Source: Pyrinomonadaceae bacterium (GTDB lineage Bacteria; Acidobacteriota; Blastocatellia; Pyrinomonadales; Pyrinomonadaceae). Taken from it: a stretch of DNA of 64,000 bases. Positions 24,685 to 34,035 of this stretch are shown here, in pieces; position 1 is the first letter of the stretch, and each line of letters starts with the position of its first letter. The stretch lies in assembly GCA_019694355.1 (NCBI GenBank), contig JAIBCB010000001.1, positions 835,001 through 899,000 on the forward strand. Direction: 5' to 3'. Under the pieces are notes generated by a model that saw nothing but the letters and a program-made list of their open reading frames with translations, did not search any database and had not been told where the DNA came from. A program made the position numbers and the translations under genes.

Positions 24685-26058
24685 TTACTGCGGTTCGATC
24701 ATGTTCCCGTCCGTGTCGAAGATCTCGACCGTCGGTGCAAATTCCTTTATCTGAGGGACGACGGAAGCGGCATCGCCAACAACAACGATCGCCATCTCGG
24801 CCGGACGAACATATTTTTGGGCGGCATCCATCACCTGATCTGCCGTCACCGCCTTGACCCGTTCACGATACGTCTCCAAATAATCTTCCGGCAGGCCGTA
24901 GAGTTCACGATTTATCAGAAGCGATGTTAGGCCCTCCTGAGTTTCGGCCCGGATCGGAAAGACGCCGGTCAGAAAGCTCTGGGCATCGGAAAGCTCTTCC
25001 GCTTCGACCTTTTCATCGCGAATTCGCTCGAATTCCTTAAAGAATTCGGCGATGCTTTCGCCCGTTACATCGTTGCGAACTTCGGCGGTCGCTTCGATGT
25101 CGCCCGCAAAAGATCGTGCGTCCATCCGCGTGTATGCGCCGTATGTGTAGCCCTTTTCCTCGCGTAGATTCATAAAGACCCGCGATGATGCCCCGGCACC
25201 GAGCACCTGATTCATCACAAGCGAAGCAAAGTAATCCGGCGACGATCGGTCGAAACCGGAGTTTGCAATGACGATGTTCGACTGGCTCGAACCGGGACGA
25301 TCGACGACCGTGATCGAACGCTGTTCACGCTTCGGCACTTCCGGAAAATTCCTAACCGGAGCCGTTCCCGGCTGCCAACCGTCAAGATGCTGTTCGAGCT
25401 CCTTTATGACCTCGTCACGCCGTACGTCGCCGACGATCAGCATAACTGCGTTGTTCGGGATCAAGACCTTGCGATGCGTCCGCTGGAGGCTTTCGCGGTC
25501 GATGCGCTCGACATCCGCGGGCTTGAGCGAGACGTGCGAATACGGATGCTTTCCGTAAATAAGCCTCGCGGCCTGTTCCGAAGCAAGAAAAGGCGGCTGC
25601 GACCGCTGGAACTTCAGATTCTCAAGGAGATTTCGCTTGTAGAGATCGATCTCGCTTTCGGGAAACGTCGGCTTCAGGATGATCTCGGAAAGCATCTCGA
25701 AGATCGCCGACGTGTAGAACGACAGCGATGAGGCCGAGATGGTCGTAAAGTCGAACGATGAATGGGCCGAAAGGCTTGCACCGAGACGCTCGATCTTTTC
25801 GGCAAGCTGCTGGCTCGAATAATTTTCGGTACCTTCGGTCAGCAGCAGTGCCATCGCGGACATAAGCCCGCGGCCGTTCTCTGTTTCGTCGATATCACCT
25901 GCGAAGAATGCGAGCCGATAGCTCACAAGCGGCAGTCGCTCGTTCTCAAAGATCACCACTCGAAGGCCGTTCGAGAGCGTCGTTTCAAAAGGCCTCGGTA
26001 TGTCGAATGGGATCGAGCCGAGCGATTCAGGCGGATGTTTTCTAAATTCCGGGTTCAT
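24685..26058 (-). CDS. M16 family peptidase-like protein, non-catalytic subunit
   Basis: 457 residues from the ATG lying 19 bases after the partner gene; a longer frame would overlap the partner. It has the two-domain M16 fold with LSNGLRVVIFEN at the start and the typical RPGSSQSNIVIA and GAYTRMD features. Where the catalytic HxxEH should stand it reads GLMSAMALLLTEG, so zinc cannot be bound. In M16B pairs such a subunit complements the active one: the conserved Arg/Tyr of its C-terminal half help bind substrate. No signal peptide is evident. Confidence 0.88.
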   Translation of the reverse strand: MNPEFRKHPPESLGSIPFDIPRPFETTLSNGLRVVIFENERLPLVSYRLAFFAGDIDETENGRGLMSAMALLLTEGTENYSSQQLAEKIERLGASLSAHSSFDFTTISASSLSFYTSAIFEMLSEIILKPTFPESEIDLYKRNLLENLKFQRSQPPFLASEQAARLIYGKHPYSHVSLKPADVERIDRESLQRTHRKVLIPNNAVMLIVGDVRRDEVIKELEQHLDGWQPGTAPVRNFPEVPKREQRSITVVDRPGSSQSNIVIANSGFDRSSPDYFASLVMNQVLGAGASSRVFMNLREEKGYTYGAYTRMDARSFAGDIEATAEVRNDVTGESIAEFFKEFERIRDEKVEAEELSDAQSFLTGVFPIRAETQEGLTSLLINRELYGLPEDYLETYRERVKAVTADQVMDAAQKYVRPAEMAIVVVGDAASVVPQIKEFAPTVEIFDTDGNMIEPQ

Positions 26059-26077
26059 TAAGATTTTACTCTGGCGA

Positions 26078-27358
26078 TTATGCAGCGCTGCCTGCCGGAA
26101 CGACGTCCAACAGGGCACGATTATCTGTATTTAGGAACTTTGCGGCGGCCAATTTTATTTGCTCGGCCGTTATCTTCAACAGGCTGTCGAGTTCCGAATT
26201 AAAAAGGCCGGGGTCGTTATCGTAGAGAGCGAATTCCGCGATCTGCTGTGTCCTCGCAAGCGACGACTGCCGCGTGCGGACCGCATCGTTTAAAAGCTGA
26301 TTCTCGATCTTCTCCATCTCCGACGCCGTCGGGCCGTGGACCGAAAGATCGCGTATCTCATTCATTATAGTTTCGCGGATCGCGCTCAGATCTTCGTCGG
26401 GTTTTGGTATCGCACCAACAAAAATGCTCGAAGGTCCGCGTCTTTCATCTGTAAAACCAAAGAGCTGGATCACGGATTCGTCGCCTTTTACGAGCTTCTG
26501 ATAGAGCCGCGAACTGTCGCCGTCGTAAAGCACCTTGCCGGCGAGATACAGAGCCTTGAATTCGTCCGTGCCTCGCTTTGGTATCTTCCAGCCGATCAGG
26601 AATGCCGGAAAAGGTGCAAGTGGATCTTGCCATTCGCTGTAGTTGGAGGCCACCTCGACAGGTTCTTCGACATCGATCGCGGGCGGTGCCGGCTGACTCG
26701 GGATGTCTCCAAAGAACTTCTCGATCAGCTCTCTCGCTGTCTTTGGATCAAATGCCCCCGAAAGCACCAGCACCGCGTTATTCGGTGCGTAATAGATGCG
26801 GAAAAACTCCTGCACATCTTCGACAGACGCGGCATCAAGATGCTCCATCGAACCGATCGTCGAATGGGAGTTTGCATTGTTCTTGTAGATCATCGAGCTT
26901 ATCAGGTCGAAGATCTGCCCGTAAGGCTGATTGTCGTAACGGAGACGCTTCTCTTCCTTTACGGCCTCGCGTTGGTTGTCGAGATTCTCTTGCGTTACCG
27001 CAAGCGAACGCATTCTGTCAGACTCGAGCCAAAGTCCAAGCGGAAGCTGATCGGCCGGCAGCGTCTCATAGTAATTCGTGCGCTCGCTCGAGGTCGTTCC
27101 GTTCATCGTGCCGCCTGCCTTCATTATGTATTGAAAATGCCCGGCCTTTGGCACGTTCTCCGAGCCCTGGAACATCATATGCTCGAAGAGATGAGCGAAA
27201 CCCGTGCGGTCGTCGCGTTCATTGCGTGAACCGACGTCGTAATACACGGCCATCGAAACGACCGGGATCGAATCATCGCGATCCAAAACGACGCGAAGGC
27301 CGTTATCGAGCGTAAATTGTTCAAGCCGCAAAGGCGGCAGTTTGAATGAATGAGGCAT
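26078..27358 (-). CDS. M16 family zinc metallopeptidase, catalytic subunit
   Basis: 426 residues. The inverted zinc motif is intact: H56-L-F-E59-H60 within GFAHLFEHMMFQGS, and the downstream glutamate is in a helix of the EEKRLRYDNQPY type. TLDNGLRVVLDRD is the usual start of the family. The enzyme degrades peptides in a closed two-lobed chamber formed with the non-catalytic partner encoded directly downstream. No signal peptide, so cytosolic or exported by another route. Confidence 0.93.
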   Translation of the reverse strand: MPHSFKLPPLRLEQFTLDNGLRVVLDRDDSIPVVSMAVYYDVGSRNERDDRTGFAHLFEHMMFQGSENVPKAGHFQYIMKAGGTMNGTTSSERTNYYETLPADQLPLGLWLESDRMRSLAVTQENLDNQREAVKEEKRLRYDNQPYGQIFDLISSMIYKNNANSHSTIGSMEHLDAASVEDVQEFFRIYYAPNNAVLVLSGAFDPKTARELIEKFFGDIPSQPAPPAIDVEEPVEVASNYSEWQDPLAPFPAFLIGWKIPKRGTDEFKALYLAGKVLYDGDSSRLYQKLVKGDESVIQLFGFTDERRGPSSIFVGAIPKPDEDLSAIRETIMNEIRDLSVHGPTASEMEKIENQLLNDAVRTRQSSLARTQQIAEFALYDNDPGLFNSELDSLLKITAEQIKLAAAKFLNTDNRALLDVVPAGSAA

Positions 27359-27623
27359 AAAAATGTACAGATACCTGCAACAGTTCGGTCAATTTCAATA
27401 AAAGCATTTAGCCCCCGAAAAATCAATGAAACGGCACGCAAAAGAGCCTCACGAAACTTGGATATCGTGCCGCTTGCATCTTTCGGAAAATATTATCTTC
27501 GGGAAAGCTCTTTCTTTGTCGTCCGGATTACCCTCTTTACCTAAAGTGGTGCTAAACTTCAGAATAGGGCGAAATATATTCACCCATCATAAGAGTATTC
27601 AAGGGAATGGGAGGACCCACACA

Positions 27624-28010
27624 ATGCAATCAAATTCAGCAACAACGAAGCGACGCGGTGGGCGAAACCGCGTCTCCTTATATCTATTGCTCGGCGCAGG
27701 TATCGGCGCCGCTGCCGCTCTTCTTGCCGCTCCATTAAAAGGCTCCGAACTTCGACGACTGATCGCTAAAAAGGCAAAGGAAAAGAATCCAAAACTTCCC
27801 TCTTCCGATCGTCCGCGCAAGATCGGTTCCACGGCCGGAAACGGCGTTGCCGGCCGTCCAGCAAAGATCACCGTCACAAAAATGCCGCTGATCGCCGAAC
27901 GGAACGTTCAAAGACGTGAGGCTCGGGCGGCATCCCGCTCCGATATGCGGATATCCGAACAGCGTTATCGTATCGCTCACAGCGGACGGCGTCCGTCAAA
28001 CATTCTCTAG
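27624..28010 (+). CDS. YtxH-like membrane-anchored protein
   Basis: 128 residues from an ATG with GGGAGG at good spacing; a longer frame upstream has no ribosome site. A single glycine/alanine-rich membrane segment (LLLGAGIGAAAALLAAPLKG, residues about 20-40) followed by a basic region ELRRLIAKKAKEK matches the YtxH pattern of small general-stress proteins. The rest is basic and disordered. It leads a two-gene unit with the DUF6335 gene (17-base gap). Confidence 0.7.
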   Translation: MQSNSATTKRRGGRNRVSLYLLLGAGIGAAAALLAAPLKGSELRRLIAKKAKEKNPKLPSSDRPRKIGSTAGNGVAGRPAKITVTKMPLIAERNVQRREARAASRSDMRISEQRYRIAHSGRRPSNIL

Positions 28011-28026
28011 CAGGAGTAAGAGCAAA

Positions 28027-28389
28027 ATGACACAAAACAATAATTTCGACGGTGCAGAGCCCGATCCTGAGATAAAAGAGATCTTTGCGGACGCGGAAAA
28101 GGTGAATCAGGGGGCGCAGGAACAGCTTATTGAGAAGCTCGAGCAGCACACCTCCACCTCGCCTGCCCTTTCGGGCGGCGACATTGACGCAAATTGGGAA
28201 GACGCCGACGACGTCGGTGATGAGGCCGCCGGCGGGAGCAGTCCGACCCCTGACCAGGATGTCGTCGAGGAGATCGGCGAGGCCTACGGCATTACTTTCC
28301 AGGACAACGAGCCGCTGGATGTGCTCGGCAAACTAGAGAAGCGCGACGAAGACCGCTGGGAACTCGACCAAGCCTCCGCCGACGAATGA
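28027..28389 (+). CDS. DUF6335 family protein
   Basis: 120 residues, strongly acidic. The N-terminal half is disordered. The C-terminal part EEIGEAYGITFQDNEPL, then KLEKRDEDRWELD, is the signature of a family mostly known from cyanobacteria. Function unknown. A GGAG site lies before the ATG. It is followed by a clear terminator, so it ends the unit begun by the YtxH-like gene. Confidence 0.72.
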   Translation: MTQNNNFDGAEPDPEIKEIFADAEKVNQGAQEQLIEKLEQHTSTSPALSGGDIDANWEDADDVGDEAAGGSSPTPDQDVVEEIGEAYGITFQDNEPLDVLGKLEKRDEDRWELDQASADE

Positions 28390-28410
28390 CCCTGCACACA
28401 GCTTTATACG

Positions 28411-28457
28411 AACCGGCCAATATCTCTTCCGTCAGAGGTGCTGGCCGGTTTTGTTTG
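28411..28457 (+). terminator. Terminator after the DUF6335 gene
   Basis: AACCGGCCA (28411-28419) pairs with TGGCCGGTT (28442-28450), followed by TTGTTTGG. It lies 22 bases after the stop. Confidence 0.8.
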
Positions 28458-28478
28458 GTTTGTGTGTCGAACGGGGCC

Positions 28479-28515
28479 TGTTTGTGCTTGCAAACGAACA
28501 AAATGTGTGTAGAAT
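28479..28515 (+). promoter_or_regulatory. Promoter with dyad upstream of the SBBP-repeat protein
   Basis: A -35 TTGCAA (28488-28493), 16-base spacer and -10 TAGAAT (28510-28515). A dyad TGTT-N10-AACG (28479-28496) overlaps the -35. The word GTGCTTGCAA is identical to that in the Rad52-gene promoter. The leader of about 150 bases contains a hairpin GCCCGTAA/TTACGGGC (28517-28549). Confidence 0.55.
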
Positions 28516-28672
28516 CGCCCGTAATCAAGGTGTACGGGAACTTACGGGCTAATTGCCCCATCTACATTAAACGGCGATGCGGACGGGCTTGGCATAGATG
28601 GTCTTCGGTGCCCAAGGCTTGGCACTTCAGGATTCCGGAACACGATCGTTTCGGACTTATGAGGAGAGTAAA

Positions 28673-31600
28673 ATGGGAGCTCCCAGGAATCTTTTTGAAA
28701 GCAGGAAGCGGTCTGTCTTAAGACAGCTTCTAGGAATATTGGCGGCCACGGGTTTGGCTGCTTTTGGATACTTTGTCTCGTTCGGCGACTCGGAGACAAA
28801 GGTTAGGGCCGCAGCAGCACCGGAAGGAGGTGTTTCGTCTGAGAGCGTAAAGCAGCAGCCAAAGGCGGATCTTGGGAACATTCCGGTCTATTTTGAGGAG
28901 AATCAGGGGCAGTTCGACAAACGCGTACGGTACTTTGCACGCGGGACGAGCGGTTATGACCTCTTTGTAACGGCGACGGATGCGGTCTATGTCGTACACG
29001 AAAAGATGCCCAAGGAGGATGTGAAGGCAGAGGCTGACAGGCTCTCGGGCCATCCCGACCTTCGAACACGATCCGCACAGAAACGCCCTTCAAAGGCGAC
29101 GGCGGTCTATATGACGCTTGAAGGGGCAGACCCGAATGCCGCCTCTTCCGGATCAAATATGCTCGATGGCCGAACGAACTATTTCAAGGGCACAGAAGAG
29201 AACTGGCATACGAACATCCCGAACTATCAAGGCCTGAGGACGAACAACATCTATCCCGGCATCGATATGGTGTGGCACGGCAAGGAGAAAGGCGGCGTGC
29301 AGTATGACTTCGTCATAGAGCCGAACGCTGACCCTGCACAGATCGAATGGAAGATCGAGGGTGCAAGATCATTCTCGATCACCGACGAAGGCGATCTCCT
29401 TATACACACGGATCAGGGAGACATATCGCAAGAGAGGCCTTTCTCGTATCAGGACGGAGCGGACGGACAACGGCAGGAGATCGAGAGCCGTTTTGTGATC
29501 GACGGAGGCAACCGCGTGCGTTTTGATGTCGGTGAATACGACCGCACAAGGCCGCTCACGATCGACCCTTCGGTCAACTTGAGCAATCTTGCGTTTTCGA
29601 CGCTCCTCGGCGGTAGTGGTTCCGACCAAGGCAACGGCATCGCGGTCGATGGTGCAGGGAATGTGTATATAACAGGGCAGACCAATTCCCCCTTATTCCC
29701 GAAGACACCCGGAACATTCGATACGGGCCATAACGGTCTTTATGATGCATTTGTCACAAAGCTGAATGCGGCAGGCACAGGGCTCATCTATTCGACATTC
29801 ATCGGCGGAAGTGGTGCTGACTACGGCCGCGGTATCGCCGTCGATACATCAGGCAACGCTTATGTGACGGGAGTTACCACCGATGACACGACCGACTACC
29901 CGACAACTCCGAGTGCGTATGACATGACCCATAATGGCGGCAATGACATATTTGTGACAAAGCTGAGTTCTGACGGATCGGCCCTTGTCTATTCGACATT
30001 CCTTGGCGGAAGCGGTGCCGAGCAAGGCAAAAGCATCGTCGTTGATGCGTCTGGGGTTGCTTATGTGACAGGAGAAACCTTAGATCACACGACCGACTAC
30101 CCGACGACCACAGGAGCGTTCGATACAACCCCCAACGGGAATTTTGATGTATTTGTCACAAAGCTGAATGCAGCGGGCAGTGCCCTTGCCTATTCAACAT
30201 TCCTCGGCGGAAGCAACTACGACTACGGCTACGGCATCGCCGTCGATACATCAGGCAGCACCTATGTGACGGGATATACCGTTTCGGCCGATTATCCGAC
30301 AACGGGTGGAGCGTACGATATGGGCCATAACGGCGCTTCTGACGTATTTGTCACAAAGCTGAACGCAGCGGGCAGTGCCCTCGCCTACTCGACATTCCTT
30401 GGCGGAAGCGCGAGCGACTATGGCAACGGCATCGCCGTCGATGCGTCAGGCAACGCCTATGTGACAGGAGAAACCTTCGATGACACGACCAATTACCCGA
30501 CAACGGGTGGAGCGTTCGATACCAGTCATAATGGCGGTTCTGACGTGTTTGTCACAAAGCTGCATGCGTTAGGCACGGCGCTCATCTATTCGACATTCCT
30601 TGGCGGGAGTAATATAGACAGAGGCAACGGCATCGCCGTCGATGCCTCAGGCAGCGCCTATGTGACGGGAAATACCTTTGATACCCTGACCGATTATCCG
30701 ACGACGGTGGGAGCTTATAACGTATCGCCGAATGGTTCGTATGATGCCTTTGTCACAAAGCTGAATCCGATTGGCAATGCCCTCACCTATTCGACATTCC
30801 TTGGCGGAAATGATGCCGACTTCGGCTACGGCATCGCGATCGATGCGTCAGGGAACACTTATGTGACCGGAATTGCCCATGACAACACCGCGACCGATTA
30901 CCCGACCACACCGGATGCGTTCCAAACGCAGAATAACGGCGGTGATGACGCATTCGTCTCAAAGCTCGGTGACTATTCGATCTCAGGCAGAACGGTCAAT
31001 ACCATCGGCGACCCGCTTGTGAGCATGGCCATCGGCTTAAGCGGCGACGGCGACGGCTTTGTCCTCACCGATCAGGAAGGCTACTTCGCATTCACTGATA
31101 CAGTCGCGAACGGTACATACTTGACCGCCGCTCTTCACGACGGTTTCAATTTCAACCCGTCGAACTATGAGATAAACACTCTCAACCGCAACAAGCGTGT
31201 TACGTTCATCGGGCGTCTTGTAGGTGCGGGGCCGACGGTGGCGTTCGCAGACCTCGGCGGCGGCGTAACAAGCACAGCAGGCAACATCGGGCTGCCCTTT
31301 ACGACGCTCCGCCTTATAGACGTATATGGCAATATACGCACGACAACGACCGATTCGAACGGCAACTACCGCTTTGACGAGGTCCGCACAGGTGCGGCAT
31401 ATGTAGTTACGGCATCCCGTGAAGGCTTTGACATCACGCCCGGTGCGGCCCACATAAACTTCTTTGACGAAGACCTCAACCTGAACTTTACCGCACGGCC
31501 GAGCAGCCCAAGGCCTGTGCGGGACTTCGATGGCGACGGAAAGACCGATCTTGCGGTATTCCGCCCCTCAAGCGGCGTCTGGTACATACTCGACTCGCAG

Positions 31601-32323
31601 ACCAATGCCGTAAGGGCCGTTCAGTTCGGCGTCAACGGCGATATACCGCTTGCAGAGGATTATGACGGTGACGGACGTACGGATCTAGCGGTTTACCGCC
31701 CGTCAAACTCTGTCTGGTACCGCCTGAACTCATCTGACGGAGCGTTCACGGCAATGAGCTTCGGCCTCTCAGGAGACATCCCTGTACCTGCCGATTATGA
31801 CGGTGACCGACATACGGACATTGCCGTATATCGTCCATCGACAGGAGTGTGGCATATGCTCGGCTCACAGAACGGATACTCTGCCGTCCAATGGGGCATC
31901 GCAACTGATCGCCCCGTCCCTGCGGACTTCGACTCTGACGGAAAGGCAGACATTACGGTCTATCGTGACGGCACATGGTATCGCCTGAACTCTTCGGACT
32001 ATTCGATGTCCGTATCACAGTTCGGCACGGCGGACGACAGGCCTCTTGCCGCAGACCTTGACGGCGACGGGCGTTCGGACACGGCAGTGTTCCGCCCATC
32101 GACAGGCGTCTGGTACTGGATGGACACGATCGACTCGGAGTTCCATGCGATGCAGTTCGGGATCTCGACCGATACACCCGTCCCCGCAGACTACAACGGC
32201 GACGGACGTATGGAGCAGGCCGTCTTCCGCAGCGGCACGTGGTACATCCCGTACCCGAACGGCACCCTCAACGTCGGACAGTTCGGCACCAACGCCGACC
32301 TGCCCGTGAATTCCATCCGTTAG
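28673..32323 (+). CDS. Large secreted protein: SBBP propeller, two carboxypeptidase-regulatory-like domains, FG-GAP repeats
   Basis: 1216 residues from an ATG with GAGGAG at good spacing. A signal peptide (about residues 14-45) is followed by a conserved region of about 250 residues (YFEENQGQFD, YFARG, LTIDPSV) typical of this class. Seven SBBP repeats of about 66 residues then occur, each with STFLGGS, GIAVDASGNAYVTG, DYPTT and VFVTKLN; seven blades fit a closed beta-propeller. Two transthyretin-like domains (VSMAIGLSGDGDG, then IDVYGNIRTTTTDSNGNYRF) follow. Six DxDGDGxxD calcium-type FG-GAP repeats end the protein. Probably an extracellular or surface adhesion/binding protein; no enzyme motif is seen. 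Followed by a terminator. Confidence 0.88.
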   Translation: MGAPRNLFESRKRSVLRQLLGILAATGLAAFGYFVSFGDSETKVRAAAAPEGGVSSESVKQQPKADLGNIPVYFEENQGQFDKRVRYFARGTSGYDLFVTATDAVYVVHEKMPKEDVKAEADRLSGHPDLRTRSAQKRPSKATAVYMTLEGADPNAASSGSNMLDGRTNYFKGTEENWHTNIPNYQGLRTNNIYPGIDMVWHGKEKGGVQYDFVIEPNADPAQIEWKIEGARSFSITDEGDLLIHTDQGDISQERPFSYQDGADGQRQEIESRFVIDGGNRVRFDVGEYDRTRPLTIDPSVNLSNLAFSTLLGGSGSDQGNGIAVDGAGNVYITGQTNSPLFPKTPGTFDTGHNGLYDAFVTKLNAAGTGLIYSTFIGGSGADYGRGIAVDTSGNAYVTGVTTDDTTDYPTTPSAYDMTHNGGNDIFVTKLSSDGSALVYSTFLGGSGAEQGKSIVVDASGVAYVTGETLDHTTDYPTTTGAFDTTPNGNFDVFVTKLNAAGSALAYSTFLGGSNYDYGYGIAVDTSGSTYVTGYTVSADYPTTGGAYDMGHNGASDVFVTKLNAAGSALAYSTFLGGSASDYGNGIAVDASGNAYVTGETFDDTTNYPTTGGAFDTSHNGGSDVFVTKLHALGTALIYSTFLGGSNIDRGNGIAVDASGSAYVTGNTFDTLTDYPTTVGAYNVSPNGSYDAFVTKLNPIGNALTYSTFLGGNDADFGYGIAIDASGNTYVTGIAHDNTATDYPTTPDAFQTQNNGGDDAFVSKLGDYSISGRTVNTIGDPLVSMAIGLSGDGDGFVLTDQEGYFAFTDTVANGTYLTAALHDGFNFNPSNYEINTLNRNKRVTFIGRLVGAGPTVAFADLGGGVTSTAGNIGLPFTTLRLIDVYGNIRTTTTDSNGNYRFDEVRTGAAYVVTASREGFDITPGAAHINFFDEDLNLNFTARPSSPRPVRDFDGDGKTDLAVFRPSSGVWYILDSQTNAVRAVQFGVNGDIPLAEDYDGDGRTDLAVYRPSNSVWYRLNSSDGAFTAMSFGLSGDIPVPADYDGDRHTDIAVYRPSTGVWHMLGSQNGYSAVQWGIATDRPVPADFDSDGKADITVYRDGTWYRLNSSDYSMSVSQFGTADDRPLAADLDGDGRSDTAVFRPSTGVWYWMDTIDSEFHAMQFGISTDTPVPADYNGDGRMEQAVFRSGTWYIPYPNGTLNVGQFGTNADLPVNSIR
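29583..30979 (+). repeat. Seven tandem SBBP-coding units of about 200 bases
   Basis: The propeller blades are repeated at the DNA level too. Words such as TATTCGACATTCCTTGGCGG and TTTGTCACAAAGCTGAATGC recur nearly unchanged, which makes the stretch prone to unequal recombination and blade number change. Confidence 0.8.
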
Positions 32324-32334
32324 CACAAACCATG

Positions 32335-32369
32335 CGGAGAGATGCCCACACGTCTCTCCGTATTTTTTT
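32335..32369 (+). terminator. Terminator after the SBBP-repeat gene
   Basis: CGGAGAGA (32335-32342) pairs with TCTCTCCG (32353-32360), followed by TA and seven T. It ends before the convergent subtilisin gene. Confidence 0.85.
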
Positions 32370-32375
32370 GCCTAC

Positions 32376-33164
32376 TTAGTCCGGATCTATGCTATTGCGG
32401 CGGGCGATGGCATAGAGGGCGGATTTTGCCTGGAATGGTGTCAGTTCGGGATGCGTTTCTACGAGGCGTGCGAGGAGGCCCGTGATGTGCGGACAGGCAA
32501 AGCTGTTGCCAGTGAGAGTTCGATAACCGCCGCCGACCCACGGCGTCCGAATACTCACTCCCGGCGCCGTAAGCTCGATCACCTCGCCATAATGAAATCC
32601 GAATTTCAGCGGATCTGTCTCCTCACTTTTTACCACCGAGATGAGCGACGACGAGAAGATCGAAGGGAAACTCGGCTGCGGCAGATTGTTGGCCGCCGCG
32701 ATGACGATGCAGCCCGCCTGATACGCCCGATCAAGCAGATCGTGAAGCGGCGCAAAGAATTGCGGCTTCGTTGTGCCGAGCGATAGATTAATGATCTTAT
32801 AGCGTTGCTTTACGGCGTATTCAAGGCCTGCGAGAAAGACCTGCGCATCACCCGAACCGCTCGCACCGAGCACTCGAATGCTAGCGACCTTCGCCTCGGG
32901 AGCAAGCTGCGTTATGATGCCCGCGCAAGCCGTTCCATGCCCCGCGAGATCGCCGTCATCAACGGGCGAGAATGTGACCTTCTTGCCTTCGATCCGCGCA
33001 CCGACCTCCTCAGCAATTCGCCCTCTAAGGTCAGGATGCGCGGCATCAACGCCGCTGTCGATCATCGCGACCGTTACGCCGCGGCCCGTGGCGGAAAGCC
33101 ATTCGGGATCAGGCAAAAAATTCGACGCAGCGTCTTGGGAAATTGGATCGATCGGCTGTGTCAT
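32376..33164 (-). CDS. Subtilisin-like serine protease (S8), short intracellular type
   Basis: 262 residues from the ATG that directly follows the GAF gene stop. The catalytic triad is complete: D36 (MIDSGVD), H76 (GHGTACAG) and S221 (GNSFACPH), with the oxyanion Asn in AAANN near 159. There is neither a signal peptide nor an inhibitory pro-domain, and the protein is almost only the catalytic core, so it should be cytosolic. Gene order, one base after a GAF-domain gene, suggests that the GAF protein controls or targets it (inference). Confidence 0.9.
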   Translation of the reverse strand: MTQPIDPISQDAASNFLPDPEWLSATGRGVTVAMIDSGVDAAHPDLRGRIAEEVGARIEGKKVTFSPVDDGDLAGHGTACAGIITQLAPEAKVASIRVLGASGSGDAQVFLAGLEYAVKQRYKIINLSLGTTKPQFFAPLHDLLDRAYQAGCIVIAAANNLPQPSFPSIFSSSLISVVKSEETDPLKFGFHYGEVIELTAPGVSIRTPWVGGGYRTLTGNSFACPHITGLLARLVETHPELTPFQAKSALYAIARRNSIDPD

Positions 33165-33165
33165 A

Positions 33166-33933
33166 TTAGGCGAGGTCCAACCGTCCCGTTGTCGATGATG
33201 AATAGCCGATGAGGCTTTCGAGTAAAGTGCGGCAAAGTTCGACCTCGGCATCGCCCTTTTCAGAGAGTTCGCTTACGAGAGCCGCAAGTTCGATGGCACG
33301 TGCGTGCGTGGAATTCTCGCGCATCGAGTGCAGCCACTCTCGAACATCCGATTCCTCTGAGTTGTCGCGTATGATCCGGCGGCTGAGATCGCACATCAGG
33401 TCGGCGCCGATGTGTGCGTTAACAAGGGCCGCGACGGCCTCGGCATACACCGCGGCTATATCCATTTCGGCCGGCGTGAACGGCTCGGAGAACGGCTCGC
33501 TGTTCCGATTGACGTATTCGAGCACGCCGATCACATCATCGCGAAAACGCAGCGGCACGGCGAGCAGCAATTTCGTCGAGAAGCCCGTCGTCTTATCGAC
33601 CTCTGCGTAAAATCCGCTCTCATCGTCCGGCTCCGAAACGACAAGCGGCTGGCCGGACATCAGAACAAAACCTGCAATTCCCTTTCCGGCCGGGATCTCA
33701 AGCCCGACGATGCGGTCGGCGACCTCGCCTGTTGCCGCGAGGAATTTGAGGTCGCCCGAATCCGCCGTACGCACGAGCACCGATGCAGCTTCAGCACGAA
33801 GCCGAAGGGCCGACGCGGCCAGCAGTTCGGTGATCGCCTCCTTGACCGGATCGGCCAGGAGGCGTTCCGTATCGGCGATCCGAAACAGGCCCTGAATGCG
33901 TTCGAGGAACTCGTCTGTGCGGTTTTCGGACAT
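33166..33933 (-). CDS. GAF domain protein
   Basis: 255 residues from the ATG; an upstream TTG would add 23 residues. Residues about 30-185 form a GAF domain: LLAASALRLRAEAASVLV, IPAGKGIAGFV, PLVVSEPDDESGF, LLAVPLRFRDDVIGVLEYVN. GAF domains bind small ligands such as cyclic nucleotides or haem. No kinase, cyclase or DNA-binding output domain follows; the C-terminal 70 residues are helical (ARAIELAALVSELSEKG). It pairs with the subtilisin gene downstream. Confidence 0.85.
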   Translation of the reverse strand: MSENRTDEFLERIQGLFRIADTERLLADPVKEAITELLAASALRLRAEAASVLVRTADSGDLKFLAATGEVADRIVGLEIPAGKGIAGFVLMSGQPLVVSEPDDESGFYAEVDKTTGFSTKLLLAVPLRFRDDVIGVLEYVNRNSEPFSEPFTPAEMDIAAVYAEAVAALVNAHIGADLMCDLSRRIIRDNSEESDVREWLHSMRENSTHARAIELAALVSELSEKGDAEVELCRTLLESLIGYSSSTTGRLDLA

Positions 33934-34035
33934 AGACGCGATTTTCCGCGAATTTTCATCAGTTTTCAACTGCGGTACTTCTTTGCTGGAACTTTTCGGC
34001 AATTAGTGCTTTAATGCCTTCAAACAAAATTCAAA

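Noticed and set aside
26336-27229. A 297-codon plus-strand frame opposite the catalytic M16 gene
   Set aside because: The minus-strand product has a full catalytic motif and family-wide similarity; the plus frame has none.
29583-30979. Tandem repeats that might be taken for a mobile or satellite array
   Set aside because: They code for propeller blades in one frame and follow the blade length of about 66 residues.
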